From positions 372,001 through 436,000 of the forward strand of contig JAHLTZ010000009.1 in assembly GCA_025786725.1 (NCBI GenBank): DNA of 64,000 nucleotides, given 5' to 3'. Positions 1 through 11,841 of this stretch are shown in pieces. This DNA comes from Syncephalis fuscata. Lineage: Eukaryota > Zoopagomycota > Zoopagomycetes > Zoopagales > Piptocephalidaceae. The notes below the pieces were generated by a model. It was not told the DNA's origin, did not search any database, and saw only the letters and a program-made list of their open reading frames with translations. How positions within the stretch are numbered: position 1 is the stretch's first letter; each line of letters starts with the position of its first letter. The translations under genes were made by a program, and so were the position numbers.

Positions 1-848
1 ATCGACAACAGTTGTCTGCACCTTTCTGGTTTTAGGATCAACATGAACAACAATATCTAAACCAACTAATTAATGTACTGTTCTCAAACGCACTAATACC
101 TACTTTTGGCAGCCATATCGGTATGTATAATACCCGCATGACGTAAATACAGCATACCTATATTCAATTACAATAGTTAATAATTTGTAATTCAAATATA
201 ATAAATACTTGCCCTGCATTGCTTGATAAAATACTTGTGGTAAATATGCTGCCTTGTATTGCCAGTCTTTACCAACGATAAGCTTATCCAATGCTTCACC
301 AGGTGCACTTGTGTAAATAAAGCAGTTATTTTTTATATTTTTAGGGAATTTAGTATCTGGAATATCAAATCGCTTTAGCGGCTGCATAACGTTATTTTTT
401 CCTGGTATATTATATCGTGGAAGATCCTTGAGCTTAATCAATATCTAATTGTTAAGTAAGTAATATACCATATCCGTACCAACTAAATGCTTACATCAAA
501 AGTTTTGGTTTCAGTCGTAGTTCTAATGGCACTGTGTACACATTTGATAAATGCATTAATTCCATTCCATTGTGTATAACCAAAGCTTATTTGTAAAGTT
601 GCAGTGCTCCAGTCGACTGCTCTCGTCAATCCATGTGCTTTCAGCATTATTGGGTCATTTAAATATTGTCTACCAGCTCCGTTAGGCATAATTTTACCTA
701 TCAAATTTGTATTTGTGTTAGTTCTAATAATGCCTGTAATGTGCGACTTACCATTAAGTTGACCCTCTATGGCATTACTTGTTGGTATGCTAGATAGTAT
801 CATGGTCGCACAAGCAGCAGCAATAGCAAGAATACCAGTTTTAAGCAT
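1..848 (-). CDS. Secreted protein-kinase-like protein (3' part beyond window)
   Basis: Four exons by frame continuity: 848-495, 444-213, 157-104 and 56-1, running off the left edge. The N-terminus (MLKTGILAIAAACATMIL) is a signal peptide. The later exons resemble a protein kinase: MQPLKRFDI, then CFIYTSAPGEALDKLI (hinge/alpha-D-like), then YLRHAGIIHTDMAAKN, whose HTD...KN fits the catalytic-loop HxD(x)4N pattern, then VVDF at the window edge, where the DFG motif begins. The intron at 212-158 uses a GC donor (GCAAGT). A decayed relative lies at 33047-33800 and preserves the likely C-terminal end. A signal peptide with a kinase fold implies an extracellular or lumenal kinase or pseudokinase. 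The substrate is unknown. The kinase assignment rests on motifs only. Confidence 0.7.
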
Positions 849-2214
849 ATTGAAGCAGGGGTTTGTTGTCTATGTGTGTCGTTCAAAGTGAAAGTAGAGG
901 CATGTAATCGAGTGGTATCAGGTAAAAGAAACGAACGTGTTGAATTTTGTGGCATTCTGAAAACAGCCATTGAATACAAGTATTTATAGCCAGCTGAGTA
1001 GCGATTACTTGCAGCTCAGCTAACACTGGCTCAAAATAGAATGTTTGCTGGTGTAGAATACCAAAATAATACGCTGGGGATACAAGTATTGCTTATTTTG
1101 AATGTAGACAGTTACTAAATATGACATGGCATGTAGATTTTAATAAATTGTATACATTTGAAACGTCGGTGTTACTTGTTTCAAATTTAAACTGCTATTA
1201 AATACGGCAAAACATGATATGGCAACTAAAATAGCATAATAACATTGAGAAGAATATTCTGTTTATATTTCAACTAGCGGTAAATTTCACGCGTATAGCT
1301 ATAATAGTTGCAAACTAATTTGTAGCATTTTTGTATTTATACTGAAAATAAGTTTCATTCGCTGACATTTGATTGTATGTCAGATAATCAATGTAGCCTT
1401 TTGCATCGTGCATATAAAACGTACCACAATTATACTTGTTGCATAGTTAGGTATGTCTGATACAAGACAACAAATTGAAATGCAAAATAAACATTGGCCA
1501 AATTTGATTAAATTGTTATAACTGGATAATGATAATATATGAGCTGCATTAAGTCGATAGTATGTAATGCACCAATAGTGGCATTGGCTGCGCATTTGGC
1601 ATCTTCTATGTGTAGTTTAACCAAGTGAGTATACGATATACTCAATCAAACAATAATGCATACTACACCAATGTATAGCTACAAAAGATCAGAGTTACGT
1701 ACATGTTAAAATGATTATACGATGATGACTGAGTGTTAATATCAAAATAATATATCGCCCTTACTATTTACCATCATGTTTTTAATTTTTTAAAAAGTAT
1801 ATAGACCCTGTGTTATTTATTCGTTCTAGTGAACATGCAACTAAATAATGAATAACACCAGGAATCAAAGCACTTATATGACTTAGACAAGTGGTATTTG
1901 CTTTATTCATTTATGCTAAATATATAATTGTATACTTAATATATATATTACTGTAGTATATTAAAGTTAAAACATAATAATAGACGTTGATTGCAATTAA
2001 AGATTGCTAATTTATTTATTCACGTATACAAACAATAACACATTGTTTTACTTATTGAGTATTCTTCCCGATATCTCTCCTTATAGGCCATGATTTTTAC
2101 TATTCAACATCTGGTGGCATTAAGGGAAGCGTCACATCACATTATCAATTATTATGAGTGAATGTAAAATTACTCTGTGTCCCATTTCATTCTTATTTAC
2201 CTGTTGTTATTACG
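849..2214. other. Intergenic, AT-rich
   Basis: Divergent upstream region between the kinase-like gene (minus) and the TMEM128-like gene (plus). Short open frames here have no recognisable protein character. I see no RNA gene or repeat. Confidence 0.5.
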
Positions 2215-2823
2215 ATGAATTCCACCGCTGGTCTGACCCGTCGTGCTGGCCGTTCCAGCACACAAACAAATGGAGATATAACCGATCGTGTTCGTGAAAC
2301 GGCACAATCCTATGCCGAGGAGCAACTCGAACGCCGACAACTGGATCGCACGTTAAAACGAGTGATCTCGGTCGGTTGGGTTATTGTAGGTTTTATTGTA
2401 GCGCGACAAGCTAGTCTACTCGATGTACTTTCAAATTCTGAGCTTTACACGTAAGTTACTACTTGCTAATAGACCTAGCAGTGGAATAGTATCAAGATTC
2501 TAATAGCTAATTACACGTTGATTGCACCACTATTTAGTCGTTGGGCCTTTCAATTGGGCGCACTAGCTACAGTCGCCGTCATTGGCATCTACATCGAGAT
2601 ACGTTGGTTGCGTGGCTGGCGCACTGGCGATTCACGCCCCATGAACTTTGCTCGCTGGCAAGAACGCTACCCAACGGCGATACCGCTAGCCACTGGTGCT
2701 GGCTGTGTCGCGGCAACCGCATGGATTATCGCATTCTGGCCCGATTGGAGCGGTTGGACCATTCCCGTACTAAGCATGCTTACGGTCGGTCTAGGCGCTG
2801 CAGCCGATCTTTTAATCGTATAA
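2215..2823 (+). CDS. TMEM128: TMEM128-like four-pass membrane protein
   Basis: Two exons, 2215-2450 and 2538-2823, give 173 residues, close to the roughly 165 of animal TMEM128. The ATG at 2215 is the first in frame; the frame upstream has only a GTG. The protein has a polar N-terminus with charged helix, then four hydrophobic segments at roughly residues 50-72, 80-102, 122-142 and 146-172. The segment starting YPTAIPLATGAGCVAATAW matches the C-terminal half of TMEM128 (YPALIPITT...) in spacing and composition. TMEM128 is an endoplasmic-reticulum membrane protein without a well-defined biochemical role. The assignment comes from remembered similarity of the C-terminal half. The membrane topology is directly visible. 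Confidence 0.75.
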
Positions 2824-2900
2824 ACTGAGTTTTCTGTCTCTTCGTGCACTTTCATTTTATTAATAAACAAATGGGTGATTTTTAGTTTGTTTTATCGCGT

Positions 2901-3659
2901 TTAAAAGCCGGCTGGTCTCGCAGTCGCCGCCGATACACCTGGTGCTTGTAGTGGATTAACACCGGCCATACTTAGTGGCATCACATCAGGTGCCAAAGGC
3001 TGACCAGGTATTTGCTATAATAACAACAACACCGTTAATATTAATACAGTAATAAAGAATATAAATATATAATAATAATAATAATATACTGTTTTGTAAC
3101 ATACCGGTTGCAATCCTTGCTGTTGCAATTGCATTTCTTTCTCATATTGCACGTATTGCTGCTCACGCTCAAGCTCAAGCACTAGAGGCACGCCAATCAT
3201 TAAGGCGCTTGTCGTAATGATCCATGATAGCGTGCCTACAAACGACTTGACTTGCCAGCAAGCAGATACGGCAAGATCCGTTTGACGAGAGACAAAATTA
3301 CGTGTCGATAGTGGAATAATCTCCTTAAGTGCAGCTACGCGCTCTATGAACGTTTCATCCAAATAATCGTCTTCATCGTCTTCGTCTTCAATATCGCTTA
3401 TATCGCGTGTTTTTTTACCGTTATTATCCTCTTCTTCCTCGTCGTCTTCTTCCTCGTCGTCTTCCTCTTCTTCTTCTTCACTATCTTCTTCCTCGTCCGA
3501 CCATTCCCCATCGTCGTCACCTTCGTCATCGTTGTTGATCCCTTCTTCGAGGTAGAGACTAGCTCTCTGGACCTCTTCTCCTTCGCTCATGTCAGAGTAT
3601 TCTTCTTCTGAGGCATAACGGGCTGCCTCGCTGTTTGAAACGTCTGTCAATTTAGCCAT
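2901..3659 (-). CDS. TOM22: Mitochondrial import receptor subunit TOM22
   Basis: Two exons, 3659-3105 and 3014-2901, encode 222 residues. TOM22 is the central receptor of the outer-membrane TOM complex. It binds presequences through its acidic cytosolic domain and organises the TOM40 pore. Here a very acidic N-terminal region (long Glu/Asp runs, residues about 20-95) is followed by DETFIERVAALKEIIPLSTR, then a single tail-anchor-like segment (SFVGTLSWIITTSALMIGVPLVLE), then a Gln-rich intermembrane-space tail ending RPAGF. This order is diagnostic of TOM22. The protein is longer than yeast TOM22 (152 residues) because of the expanded acidic region and tail. The upstream ATG in frame is ignored because MAKLTD starts right before the acidic domain. 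Confidence 0.93.
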
Positions 3660-3937
3660 GGCTAATAAATAGAACAAACAGTTAGATACCGTCTAATGTT
3701 GGCTATAGACTTTATTCTCTACCTTATATATAGAAGGATATGCAATGTGCTATCACGGTTGGGATCCAACAATCACTCGTACAAACAATAAAAAAATAAA
3801 ACCGTAAAAAATGGTGTGGGTGTTTTCGGAATGATTTTCATATAAACGTAATGTGTCACTTTTGGTTTAAATCATTTAACACTTTTAACATAATAATAAT
3901 AACAATAGTCTTAATGTAACACTTTTCATTTACTCTC

Positions 3938-4604
3938 ATGACAACGTTAAATGAACACGATCAACATGCGGTACTGGCTGAATTGACCCAGCAACTGGAA
4001 TCTATTTCATTCCCGGCACCGACAGTTGATACGCCTGAACTGAGCACAGTTGAAAGGAAAGAAGTGCTGGCTACAGTGCTGCAACGGGATCCCGCTTTGT
4101 TTTTACAACGATATGGACAACACTTATCGGCAGAGGCACTTGATCGATTTCAAACTATCCAAGGTAGGCTAATAATAAAGCATTGTTAATGTTCTAATAA
4201 ACTATAATAGATGCTAGCCAAGAAATAAACTACACTATAGATAAGCTAGGCTTAAATACCGCTCAAGAGACATCGTCTTTTAATGAAGCAACAATACATA
4301 ATCGACGATATACGTATTTAAATCGGCACCTGTTGAATACTGATTATTTTAGTGAAGAACAAATACGATTACGGGCCCCCACTTTATGGACCGATTATAT
4401 AGGACAAGCACGTATAGCTATTGGTCAATCGGCAGTTCTGCCATTTGATAAGCGAGTAACTTTAATTGAACGAGTTTTATACGATGTAGATCTTGCTGAA
4501 GCAACAGAAAAGGAGAACATAACAAATAGTACTTTTGATTTAACTATGGATATGACAATACAAATGACAAACAATTTACCAAGTTCAAAAGCAGTGGAAC
4601 AAAT

Positions 4605-4637
<33 letters not shown>

Positions 4638-5176
4638 AGAAGAGTTTATTGAGGAATTTGATACTGACGACGAAGAAGGCAGAACAGAAGCACAATTGGC
4701 GCATCAACGTCGGCAATTAGCACGTAAACAGTCTAGAAAGACAGAAACAACAGCTAATTCAACCAATACATTATCAAATATATCTAATTCAATGCCATCC
4801 ACTAGCACCGTTGATTTATCAAATAAACAATATGGTAGTAATGCAGCAGAAGAGGAAGATGAAGGCACAGCACTAATAGAGGAACGATACGATGAATTAG
4901 TGTCTATTATGAAGCATCGATTCTTGGCAGGTTTAGATGTAAGTATCAATCAATCAATCAATGACTATTAATGAGCTATTAAATAATAGAATGATTTTGA
5001 TTATACGTCAATTGACAATGACGAGGTAAGAGAGTTTAATAGTAGATTTAAATAACTTAGTTGTATAGTCATTAGATACCCGTGAAGTTGAAGATGATAT
5101 TGAAGAAAAGTATTTTGATATCAATGAAGATGACGATCCATTGCCTGAACAAAATGAGCTGCCATATGATTATTAA
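3938..5176 (+). CDS. CCDC97: CCDC97-like (DUF2052) spliceosome-associated protein
   Basis: Four exons (3938-4163, 4211-4938, 4990-5025, 5069-5176) give 365 residues. Family features in order: RDPALFLQRYGQHL near residue 50; the hallmark RRYTYLNRHLLNTDYFSEEQ and RLRAPTLWTDYIGQ (about residues 100-135); a Glu run (14 residues); ELVSIMKHRFLAGLDNDFDY; and a C-terminal EKYFDINEDD. The RFLAGLD...D(F)DY and YFD elements are typical of the CCDC97 C-terminus. Human CCDC97 is reported with the SF3b part of the U2 snRNP, so a role in pre-mRNA splicing is inferred. Exon 3 is only 36 nt. The Glu run is encoded by a GAA/GAG microsatellite at about 4606-4642 that may vary in length between strains. Confidence 0.8.
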
Positions 5177-5241
5177 TTCTACTATGACATAGCAGTTTTA
5201 ATGTGTAATTAATAAAGTTAATATATGTTTATTCTAATTTA

Positions 5242-5703
5242 TTAGCGTAATAGTCCACGAGAGCGTAACTGCTTCTCTTCTTCTTCTGACAGTGACCAGA
5301 ATGCGATTCGTTTCTCGTCTGCCCAACGGCGTAACTAATTTACATAGTATCAATTAGCCGTTGTTAGTACATGTCTATCTACACTACTTACTGCAGAAAA
5401 ACAGTGTTCTTCTGTACCAAAATCTTGGTAAAATAGTGCATAGACACCATAGCCTATCCAGCAATAGTCGTATTATATTGGTATGAATGGCAATACAAAT
5501 ATAATGAATTCTATTTATTATCAAATACTGTAACACTTACCAGCACACATAGCAAGACTAGCCATATGTACAGCACGCGACCAAAGTGGCGGTTTAACCC
5601 GTTGAGCTGCATGCATACTCATCGCCATACGTTTTTTAGTTGATTCGGTAGCATATTGACCGAATTTATTGGGCAAATCCTCTGCAGTAAGACGATCAGG
5701 CAT
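5242..5703 (-). CDS. Small single-pass membrane protein, 105 residues
   Basis: Three exons: 5703-5541, 5453-5392 and 5334-5242. The spliced frame is open throughout and ends RGLLR-stop. The protein has a polar N-terminus (residues 1-40), one hydrophobic segment at about residues 42-63 (AVHMASLAMCAGYGVYALFY), an acidic stretch with a Cys (EEHCF), and a basic/acidic C-terminal helix with LRRWADEKRIAFWSLSEEE. Three well-formed short introns and a convergent downstream gene argue for a real gene. I do not recognise the family. The size and single central membrane segment are common among small mitochondrial inner-membrane proteins, but that is only a guess. It is transcribed divergently from SAD1, whose start is 154 bp away. 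Confidence 0.7.
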
Positions 5704-5856
5704 AGTGTTGAGAAAAAAGAGTTGGCCGTCTTAATAAAATAAAGAAGTACTAATTTCCATCTCTCTTTCTATAGTGTGAGGCTGACTTTTAGTAAAACGC
5801 TCACTTTGCCACTTTCAATTCCTATATTGCTACTACATTCGTTTTATTACTTTGAA

Positions 5857-7920
5857 ATGTCGGATGTTAAGCGTCGGAAAATAGTTGATGGCAGTGTAGA
5901 ACGTGTAGCGGAGAAGGAAGAGAGTGCAGCGAACGATCTTTACCTTGACACTATTAATCGACATATGTTGGATTTCGACTTTGAAAAGGTGTGCTCCGTT
6001 TCTCTTTCCAATCTTAATGTCTATGCCTGTCTAGTTTGTGGAAAGTATTATCAAGGTAGGTAGATGGTAGCGTATTATAGAACAGGGAAAGTTAAAGCAA
6101 TAAACGCGTTGCAGGACGTGGCAAGAATACACATGCCTACTTTCATAGTATCAACGAAGACCATCATGTTTACATTAATTTACATACACTAAAGGTATAG
6201 TGTAAATAGTAATTGATGTAATAAAGAGTGACGTATTATATCAATAGGTTTATGTTTTACCTGAAGGCTATGAAGTAACCGATTCATCATTAGATGACAT
6301 TAAGGTATATTAACTGTAGATAAAAGTAAATTAACTAACGCTGTGTACATTATGGTAATAGTATGTGATTCGACCCACTTATACAAAGCATCAAGTGTCA
6401 CAATTGGACAAAGATACCATTAGTCGATATGATCTAAACAACAAAAAGTATTTACCTGGTAATTATACTAATTAATATTTAGATTACCAGTATATTGAAT
6501 AAGACTATATAGGATTTATTGGTTTGAATAATATCAAAGCCAACGATTATGTCAATGTTATTATTCAAGCATTGGCTCATATTACACCACTTCGTAATTA
6601 TTTATTGTTAGAGCCATTGGATCATCGATCACCTCTTGGTAATGAGAAGTGTTTAATAATAATGTACAAGACTAATACTAATGATGTGTAATAATAATAA
6701 TAATTATTATTATTATACAGTATTTCAATTGGCTATGCTTGTACGTAAAATGTGGAGCTCTCGTGCTTTTAAAGGACAAGTGAGTCCGCATGAGTTACTT
6801 CAGGTGAGTGACACAGCATTAGAATAATAGAAATATAGTAATTAATATAAAATATGCTTAATATCAACTAGGCAATATCAAATGCTAGTGAAAAGCGTTA
6901 TCGTCTTAATAAACAAGCAGATCCTATTGAATTATTTTCATGGTTAATGAATCGACTTCATTTGGATTTGGGTGGTAGTCGTAAAAAGCCATGTAAGTTA
7001 TTAAGTATTAATTAATATAAATAAATACATTAATAATGTTTTATAATAATTAGCCATTATTAGTAAAACATTCCAGGGTCAATTACAAATGACTACGCGA
7101 CGTACAACGGCTCCTAAAGTAGAGGTTGACGATGATCGAGTGGTTGAAGATCCAAATGCAGGCAAGTAAATCGATTTAATGGTTATAGCTACAGTAATAA
7201 CAGGTGACTTATAGATACCACAACAAAACAGCTACCTTTCTTTTTTCTCTCGTTAGACTTGCCACCTCCACCATTGTTCTTGGATGAAATTGAAAAGAAC
7301 ATTATTCCACAAGTATCACTTAAATCTCTTTTACACAAATATGATGGTCAGTCTGAACAAGAGGATAAAGGTTATGCAAAACAGTATATTATTACTCGTT
7401 TGCCTCAATACATTGTGTTGCATGTACGTCGATTTACACGTAATAATTGGGCTGCCGAGAAGAATCGTACTATTGTTAATTTTCCGATTAATAATGTCGA
7501 CTTTAGTCCGTGTAAGTAACTTTATTATATATATATACATATAGATTAAATGATTAATTGTAAATTAGTTGTTAATGAGTCATTGGAGAAATCAAATAAT
7601 GACGAACAAGTATTACAAGCTGATAAACCACCTACACTTGGTGCACACTACAATCTACTAGCGAATATAAGCCATGATGGTATGCCAAACGATGGTCATT
7701 ACCATGTACATGTACATCGATCAGCCACCGATCAATGGTATCAAATTGAAGATTTAAATGTCGAAGAAGTTCAAACACAAATGATATTCCTTAATGAAAG
7801 TTATATTCAGGTAAATAGATGGATTAATTAATTAATAAATATTAATACACTTTTATTTGTTAATTTTATTCTTATTTTTATTATTATTAGATTTGGGAAC
7901 GTCAATCAAATAAAGTTTAG
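5857..7920 (+). CDS. SAD1: U4/U6.U5 tri-snRNP protein SAD1/USP39 (inactive deubiquitinase)
   Basis: About a dozen short exons start at ATG 5857 and end at TAG 7918-7920. The N-terminal ZnF-UBP domain is clear (VCSVSLSNLNVYACLVCGKY, then GRGKNTHAYFHSINEDHHVY). A USP fold follows: FIGLNNIKANDYVNVIIQAL, RLPQYIVLHVRRF, HYNLLANISHDG and a last exon IWERQSNKV. In the region where active USPs have the catalytic Cys box, this protein has NDYVN, as in SAD1/USP39, so it is expected to be catalytically dead. The family stabilises the tri-snRNP for splicing in the nucleus. One intron (from 7162) has a GC donor (GCAAGT). Both this gene and the CCDC97-like gene 5' of it are spliceosome-linked. Confidence 0.92.
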
Positions 7921-8144
7921 ATTTACACCGTTTCACTATAAATATAATTGTTAATTCTATTGCCATAACTATGTTTTATTTAAAAGCAAAGATTTTCATT
8001 GGCAAGATAAATACAATACAGACGAGAAATCATACACAACAGAGATTAAAGACGAATAATGATGTGTACGTGTGCGTGCTTAAATAAACTACCTTGATGA
8101 ATAGTGTTTAAACATTTACACCTACACTCAGATAGGCACACCGT

Positions 8145-9392
8145 CTAAAAGTCGGCGTCCAAAGTGAACATGTTGTCATTTTCATTTTCGTTGCGGTTGC
8201 CAGTCTTTGAATTAGACATAACACCCGACTTTTGATAGTCAGAGACACGCTTCTCAAAGAAGTTGGTCTTGCCTTGAAGTGAAATCATATCCATAAAGTC
8301 GAATGGATTCTCAGCGTGGTAGATCTTGGGACAGCCAAGAGCAACGAGCAAGCGATCGGCAACAAATTCGATATAGCGAGCCATCAAATCGGCATTCATA
8401 CCAATAAGACGTACAGGCAATGCATCAGTAAGGAATTCAATCTCAATACCGACAGCCTCGGTAATAATGGAGGTAACTGTCTCGACAGATGGCTTGTTCT
8501 GCAACAATGAGAAGAGCAAGCAGGCAAAATCACAGTGAAGACCTTCGTCACGTGAAATCAGCTCATTACTGAAGGTGAGGCCAGGCATAAGACCACGCTT
8601 CTTTAGCCAGAAGATACTGGCAAATGAGCCAGAGAAGAAAATGCCTTCAACAGCGGCAAATGCCACCAAACGTTCGGCAAAAGTGGATTGTTTATCGCTG
8701 ATCCAGCGTAGAGCCCAATCGGCCTTCTTGCGTACACATGGAATGGTGTCGATGGCATCGAATAGATAGCTACGCTGAGCCGGGTCACGAATATACGTGT
8801 CAATAAGCAGACTGTACATCTCGGAGTGGATGTTTTCAATCATAATTTGGAAGCCGTAGAAGCAACGCGCCTCAGGGATTTGTACCTCATTGCTGAATCG
8901 CTCGACCAGGTTCTCGTTGACAATACCGTCAGAGGCGGCAAAGAAGGCAAGTACGTGAGAGATGAAATGACGTTCGTCATCATTAAGACGGCCCTCCCAA
9001 TCGTTCATATCCTTGGAAAGATCGGCCTCTTCAACGGTCCAGAAGGAAGCTTCAGCTTTCTTGTACATCTGCCATACTTCGTGGTACTTGATGGGGAAGA
9101 GAACGAAGCGCTGTGGATTCGGACGAAGTAGCGGCTCATTCAGCTCAAGTTCTTTAATAGGTGATAGCGACATGATTTCATTATCAGAGGCATGGCCACT
9201 AGAGGTGGCAACGCTGCTAGCAACACTCTTGCGACGACGATGGGAGCGACGCTTCTTCTTGCCAGACTTGGATGGTTTGTTGTTGTTGTTATTGCTAAGC
9301 AGCTCGGCCGGTGTTGTGTTGTTTTGATCAAGGCCAAGTTTGTTTAGACCCTGAATGATACTATCAGCGGTAGTAGGGGCGGCTGGAGACAT
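8145..9392 (-). CDS. RNR2: Ribonucleotide reductase small subunit (R2)
   Basis: Intronless, 415 residues. R2 houses the di-iron/tyrosyl radical that lets class Ia ribonucleotide reductase make dNDPs in the cytosol and nucleus. Visible family features are [19 protein letters not shown], the [15 protein letters not shown] stretch with Asp and Glu iron ligands, [15 protein letters not shown] with the His/Glu ligands and adjacent radical Tyr, [33 protein letters not shown], and the C-terminal FTLDADF that docks to the large subunit. About the first 75 residues are a low-complexity, lysine/arginine-rich extension ([14 protein letters not shown]) that could act as a nuclear signal or regulatory tail. 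The absence of introns in an intron-rich genome is unusual but typical of highly expressed genes. An ACGCGT box lies upstream. Confidence 0.96.
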   Translation of the reverse strand: MSPAAPTTADSIIQGLNKLGLDQNNTTPAELLSNNNNNKPSKSGKKKRRSHRRRKSVASSVATSSGHASDNEIMSLSPIKELELNEPLLRPNPQRFVLFPIKYHEVWQMYKKAEASFWTVEEADLSKDMNDWEGRLNDDERHFISHVLAFFAASDGIVNENLVERFSNEVQIPEARCFYGFQIMIENIHSEMYSLLIDTYIRDPAQRSYLFDAIDTIPCVRKKADWALRWISDKQSTFAERLVAFAAVEGIFFSGSFASIFWLKKRGLMPGLTFSNELISRDEGLHCDFACLLFSLLQNKPSVETVTSIITEAVGIEIEFLTDALPVRLIGMNADLMARYIEFVADRLLVALGCPKIYHAENPFDFMDMISLQGKTNFFEKRVSDYQKSGVMSNSKTGNRNENENDNMFTLDADF

Positions 9393-9664
9393 GGTTACTT
9401 AGTAAATAAGGTATGTGTGTGTGATGAATGAACAAGTAGCTAGTAGCTTAGTTAAGATTGCTTGGTGTGAGCAAGTCAAAAGCTATCTTATAGCCAATAG
9501 AAATGGAAGTGAATTCGCGTGAGAGCTAGTTAGCCATGAAAAAGGGCGGAGAAGTGAGCGCCTTTATATACAAAATACGAATAATAAAACAGCTCGTGTC
9601 TCTTTTTTTTTCGTAAAACCGCGCCGTTCATCACGTGTTTTACAATATATTTTATTTACTTTCA

Positions 9665-9670
9665 ACGCGT
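9665..9670. promoter_or_regulatory. MluI cell-cycle box (ACGCGT) upstream of RNR2
   Basis: The palindrome ACGCGT lies 273 nt upstream of the RNR2 start codon. MBF-type factors bind this box in fungi and drive S-phase expression of ribonucleotide reductase. Function here is inferred. The rest of 9393-9872 shows no gene. Confidence 0.4.
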
Positions 9671-9872
9671 ATTCATCCAATAAGACTCATCTGTGACTAT
9701 GGAATGGTTAAGATGATGCTATTCGCCTAGTCTACCCATGCACCTCATTAAAAACACTCAACCCATGTATTTCTATAATAAATAAACCGTGCTACCACTA
9801 CTATAAATACGTCATAAATAACAATGGGCGCTAGTAATAGCAATAACAATAGTAGTCTACATAGCTAGTTAA

Positions 9873-10623
9873 TCAACTAAAGGTATTTATTTGTGATAAA
9901 AGTATAGTAGTTATCTGTTCAGTGGTGCAATCTATCATACGACCAGTACATCCATGCAGATTAATGGTAATTTTTATGCATTTAAAGCATGATCTATTCC
10001 CACTGTATAGTGTGATGGCCGATTTGTTAACCTGTAATAACTACACGGTTAATATACAAGATGTGTCAATACAATTATGATATATGATGATTATAAATGA
10101 TGCACTCTATACCTTGGACATATACCGAATCAGTTCTATATTTGCTTTATTATCACGAGCAGGTGCAGCAATCTACTAGTAATTAATTATTATTAATTTC
10201 ATGTTATTATATTGATACCTGAACATTTAACCGATGGTCAGCGGTTATTCCACAGACGGCTGATTGTTTTGCATTTGGCTTAACAAGCAGCAGAATGCGG
10301 AATCCATTAGATTCTGCAATTACAGGCCCATTCTTTTTTATTTCGACTATATTTGTAGCTTTAGCTTGTTTTTTAGTATGAATCATGCGCTGACGTGTAT
10401 TTATAGGAATGGTAAAGGAAGAGTGGTTAATTGGCAAATAAAGTGAATTGTATATAATGTTTAGTTTATAAGGTCCAATATAACAAACTGGCTTGTTTTT
10501 ATATACGCTACATTGTGTTGACGCTATTCTATTAAATAATAGAACTAGTTTGACTCGTTGTTGCACTAGTTTTAGCATATGAGTATAATAGCCGAGATTC
10601 ATAGTAGAAATAGGAACTTTCAC
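9873..10623 (-). CDS. UPF0235/DUF167 (YggU-like) domain protein
   Basis: Three exons: the first from 10623 to about 10217, a short middle exon, and a last exon ending in TGA at 9875-9873. The C-terminal half carries the DUF167 pattern: RILLLVKPNAKQSAVCG, then LNVQIAAPARDNKANIEL, then an ITLYSGNRSCFKCIKI strand-turn-strand end. This matches bacterial YggU and human C15orf40, small alpha/beta proteins of unknown biochemical role. About 90 residues precede the domain. They contain MLKLVQQRVKLVLLFNRIAST, a plausible mitochondrial presequence, but the true start among several in-frame ATGs (10623, 10602, 10578) is uncertain. Its start lies about 40 bp from that of the divergent gene at 10666, so the two share a promoter. 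Confidence 0.75.
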
Positions 10624-10665
10624 AGTTGGTTTTACATTGCGTCATTGTTTTGTTATTTTTTCATT

Positions 10666-11841
10666 ATGCCTGAAACTACAAGTACAGAACGACCTTCTTT
10701 GCCGGAAGGCTCATTATTAGCTGCTGTTCGCACTAGCTGCACAGCTGTTATAGAGCGTAATCTTTCTAATGAGGTAGGTATATAGACCTTATTGTTATTA
10801 TTAAGAATGTAGCTTATGGTAGTATAATGGCATGATAGCACGAACACGCAAGCGTAGACATAAGCGTAACTAACGCAACAAACGATAAAGAGCTGTCAAC
10901 GAATGAATCACCAACGACGGAAGAAGTAAAGGCACCAGCACTGTTGCCACTGCGTTTTGATAAACTAGAAGACGAGTTAACGGTGTATACCTTGTTAGAG
11001 TTGGTGCAAGAGGAGCTGACAAGTTACATTTCAATATTGCAATCATCCATTGAACGGGCAAGTAATTAGTATACTATATGATGAATATGAATATTAATAT
11101 TTATATGATGGATGTGATGGATAGTCGGCAGAGGATACGGCACTTTTTGGTGTCATGTCATTGTATATTGGTGATCAACAGTTGACTGCCCAACGTATGG
11201 CGAGTATATCACTATCAGATATTTCATCGTATTTTGGACTACCATTGCAGCATGAAGTGCAGCATCCAACAATGTCATTTGTCACAGTTGGTGAACGGGC
11301 ACCGACTTGGATCTGTGCCGAAAGTGTACGTAATCTGATCAATGCGACTAGCTCGACTGTTCTGGCCGCTGGGTTCTCTTCGATTGGTGCTGCGGTAAAA
11401 GCTGCTGCTGAACGGGCACATGCTCAAGATGCACCGACCGATGATACGAGTGCTACTGATAGATTTATTCGAGAGGTAAGTGTAGTCATTGTGCTATAAA
11501 TAATAGTTATACTAAGTCGGTCTAGTTAATTTCATTGATACCCGAGTTTAATGATGCAACCATTGTTCGTGGAGAAGGTATGTTTAAATATTAACAACCA
11601 CCAGTTATTATTGTTAACTTTTGTATGATTAGTGGTCTATTATTATGCGGCTGCTCAGCGACTTGCTCTAAGGTTGCGCCATCTTTTTGACGACCCTACC
11701 GAACATAATGGCATGTTTTACTTTGATAAGAATGCTTTGCATACCACATTACACTCTATACAGCTAGCTCAGCGCATTATCCAGATTCAACGCTCTAGTT
11801 CTGATGTTACTGTGAATGAGTCTGAAGTGCCTCTTTCATGA
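10666..11841 (+). CDS. Unrecognised 312-residue protein
   Basis: Five exons (10666-10773, 10839-11057, 11125-11475, 11526-11577, 11633-11841) splice to one open frame of 312 residues. Exon 2 ends at a GC donor (CGG|GCAAGT). No signal peptide or membrane span is visible. The first 70 residues are polar and Thr/Glu-rich. A mostly helical body follows, with SAEDTALFGVMSLYIGDQQL, an Ala-rich helix (SIGAAVKAAAERAHAQ) and a C-terminal helical part ending ESEVPLS. I do not recognise the family. Conserved-looking reading frames across five exons and tight divergent spacing with the DUF167 gene support a genuine cytosolic protein. Confidence 0.7.

Noticed and set aside
3015-3104. Continuation of the TOM22 frame into a Tyr/Ile/Leu-rich end
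   Set aside because: It is the translated intron; splicing at 3104/3015 gives a proper C-terminus on the next exon.
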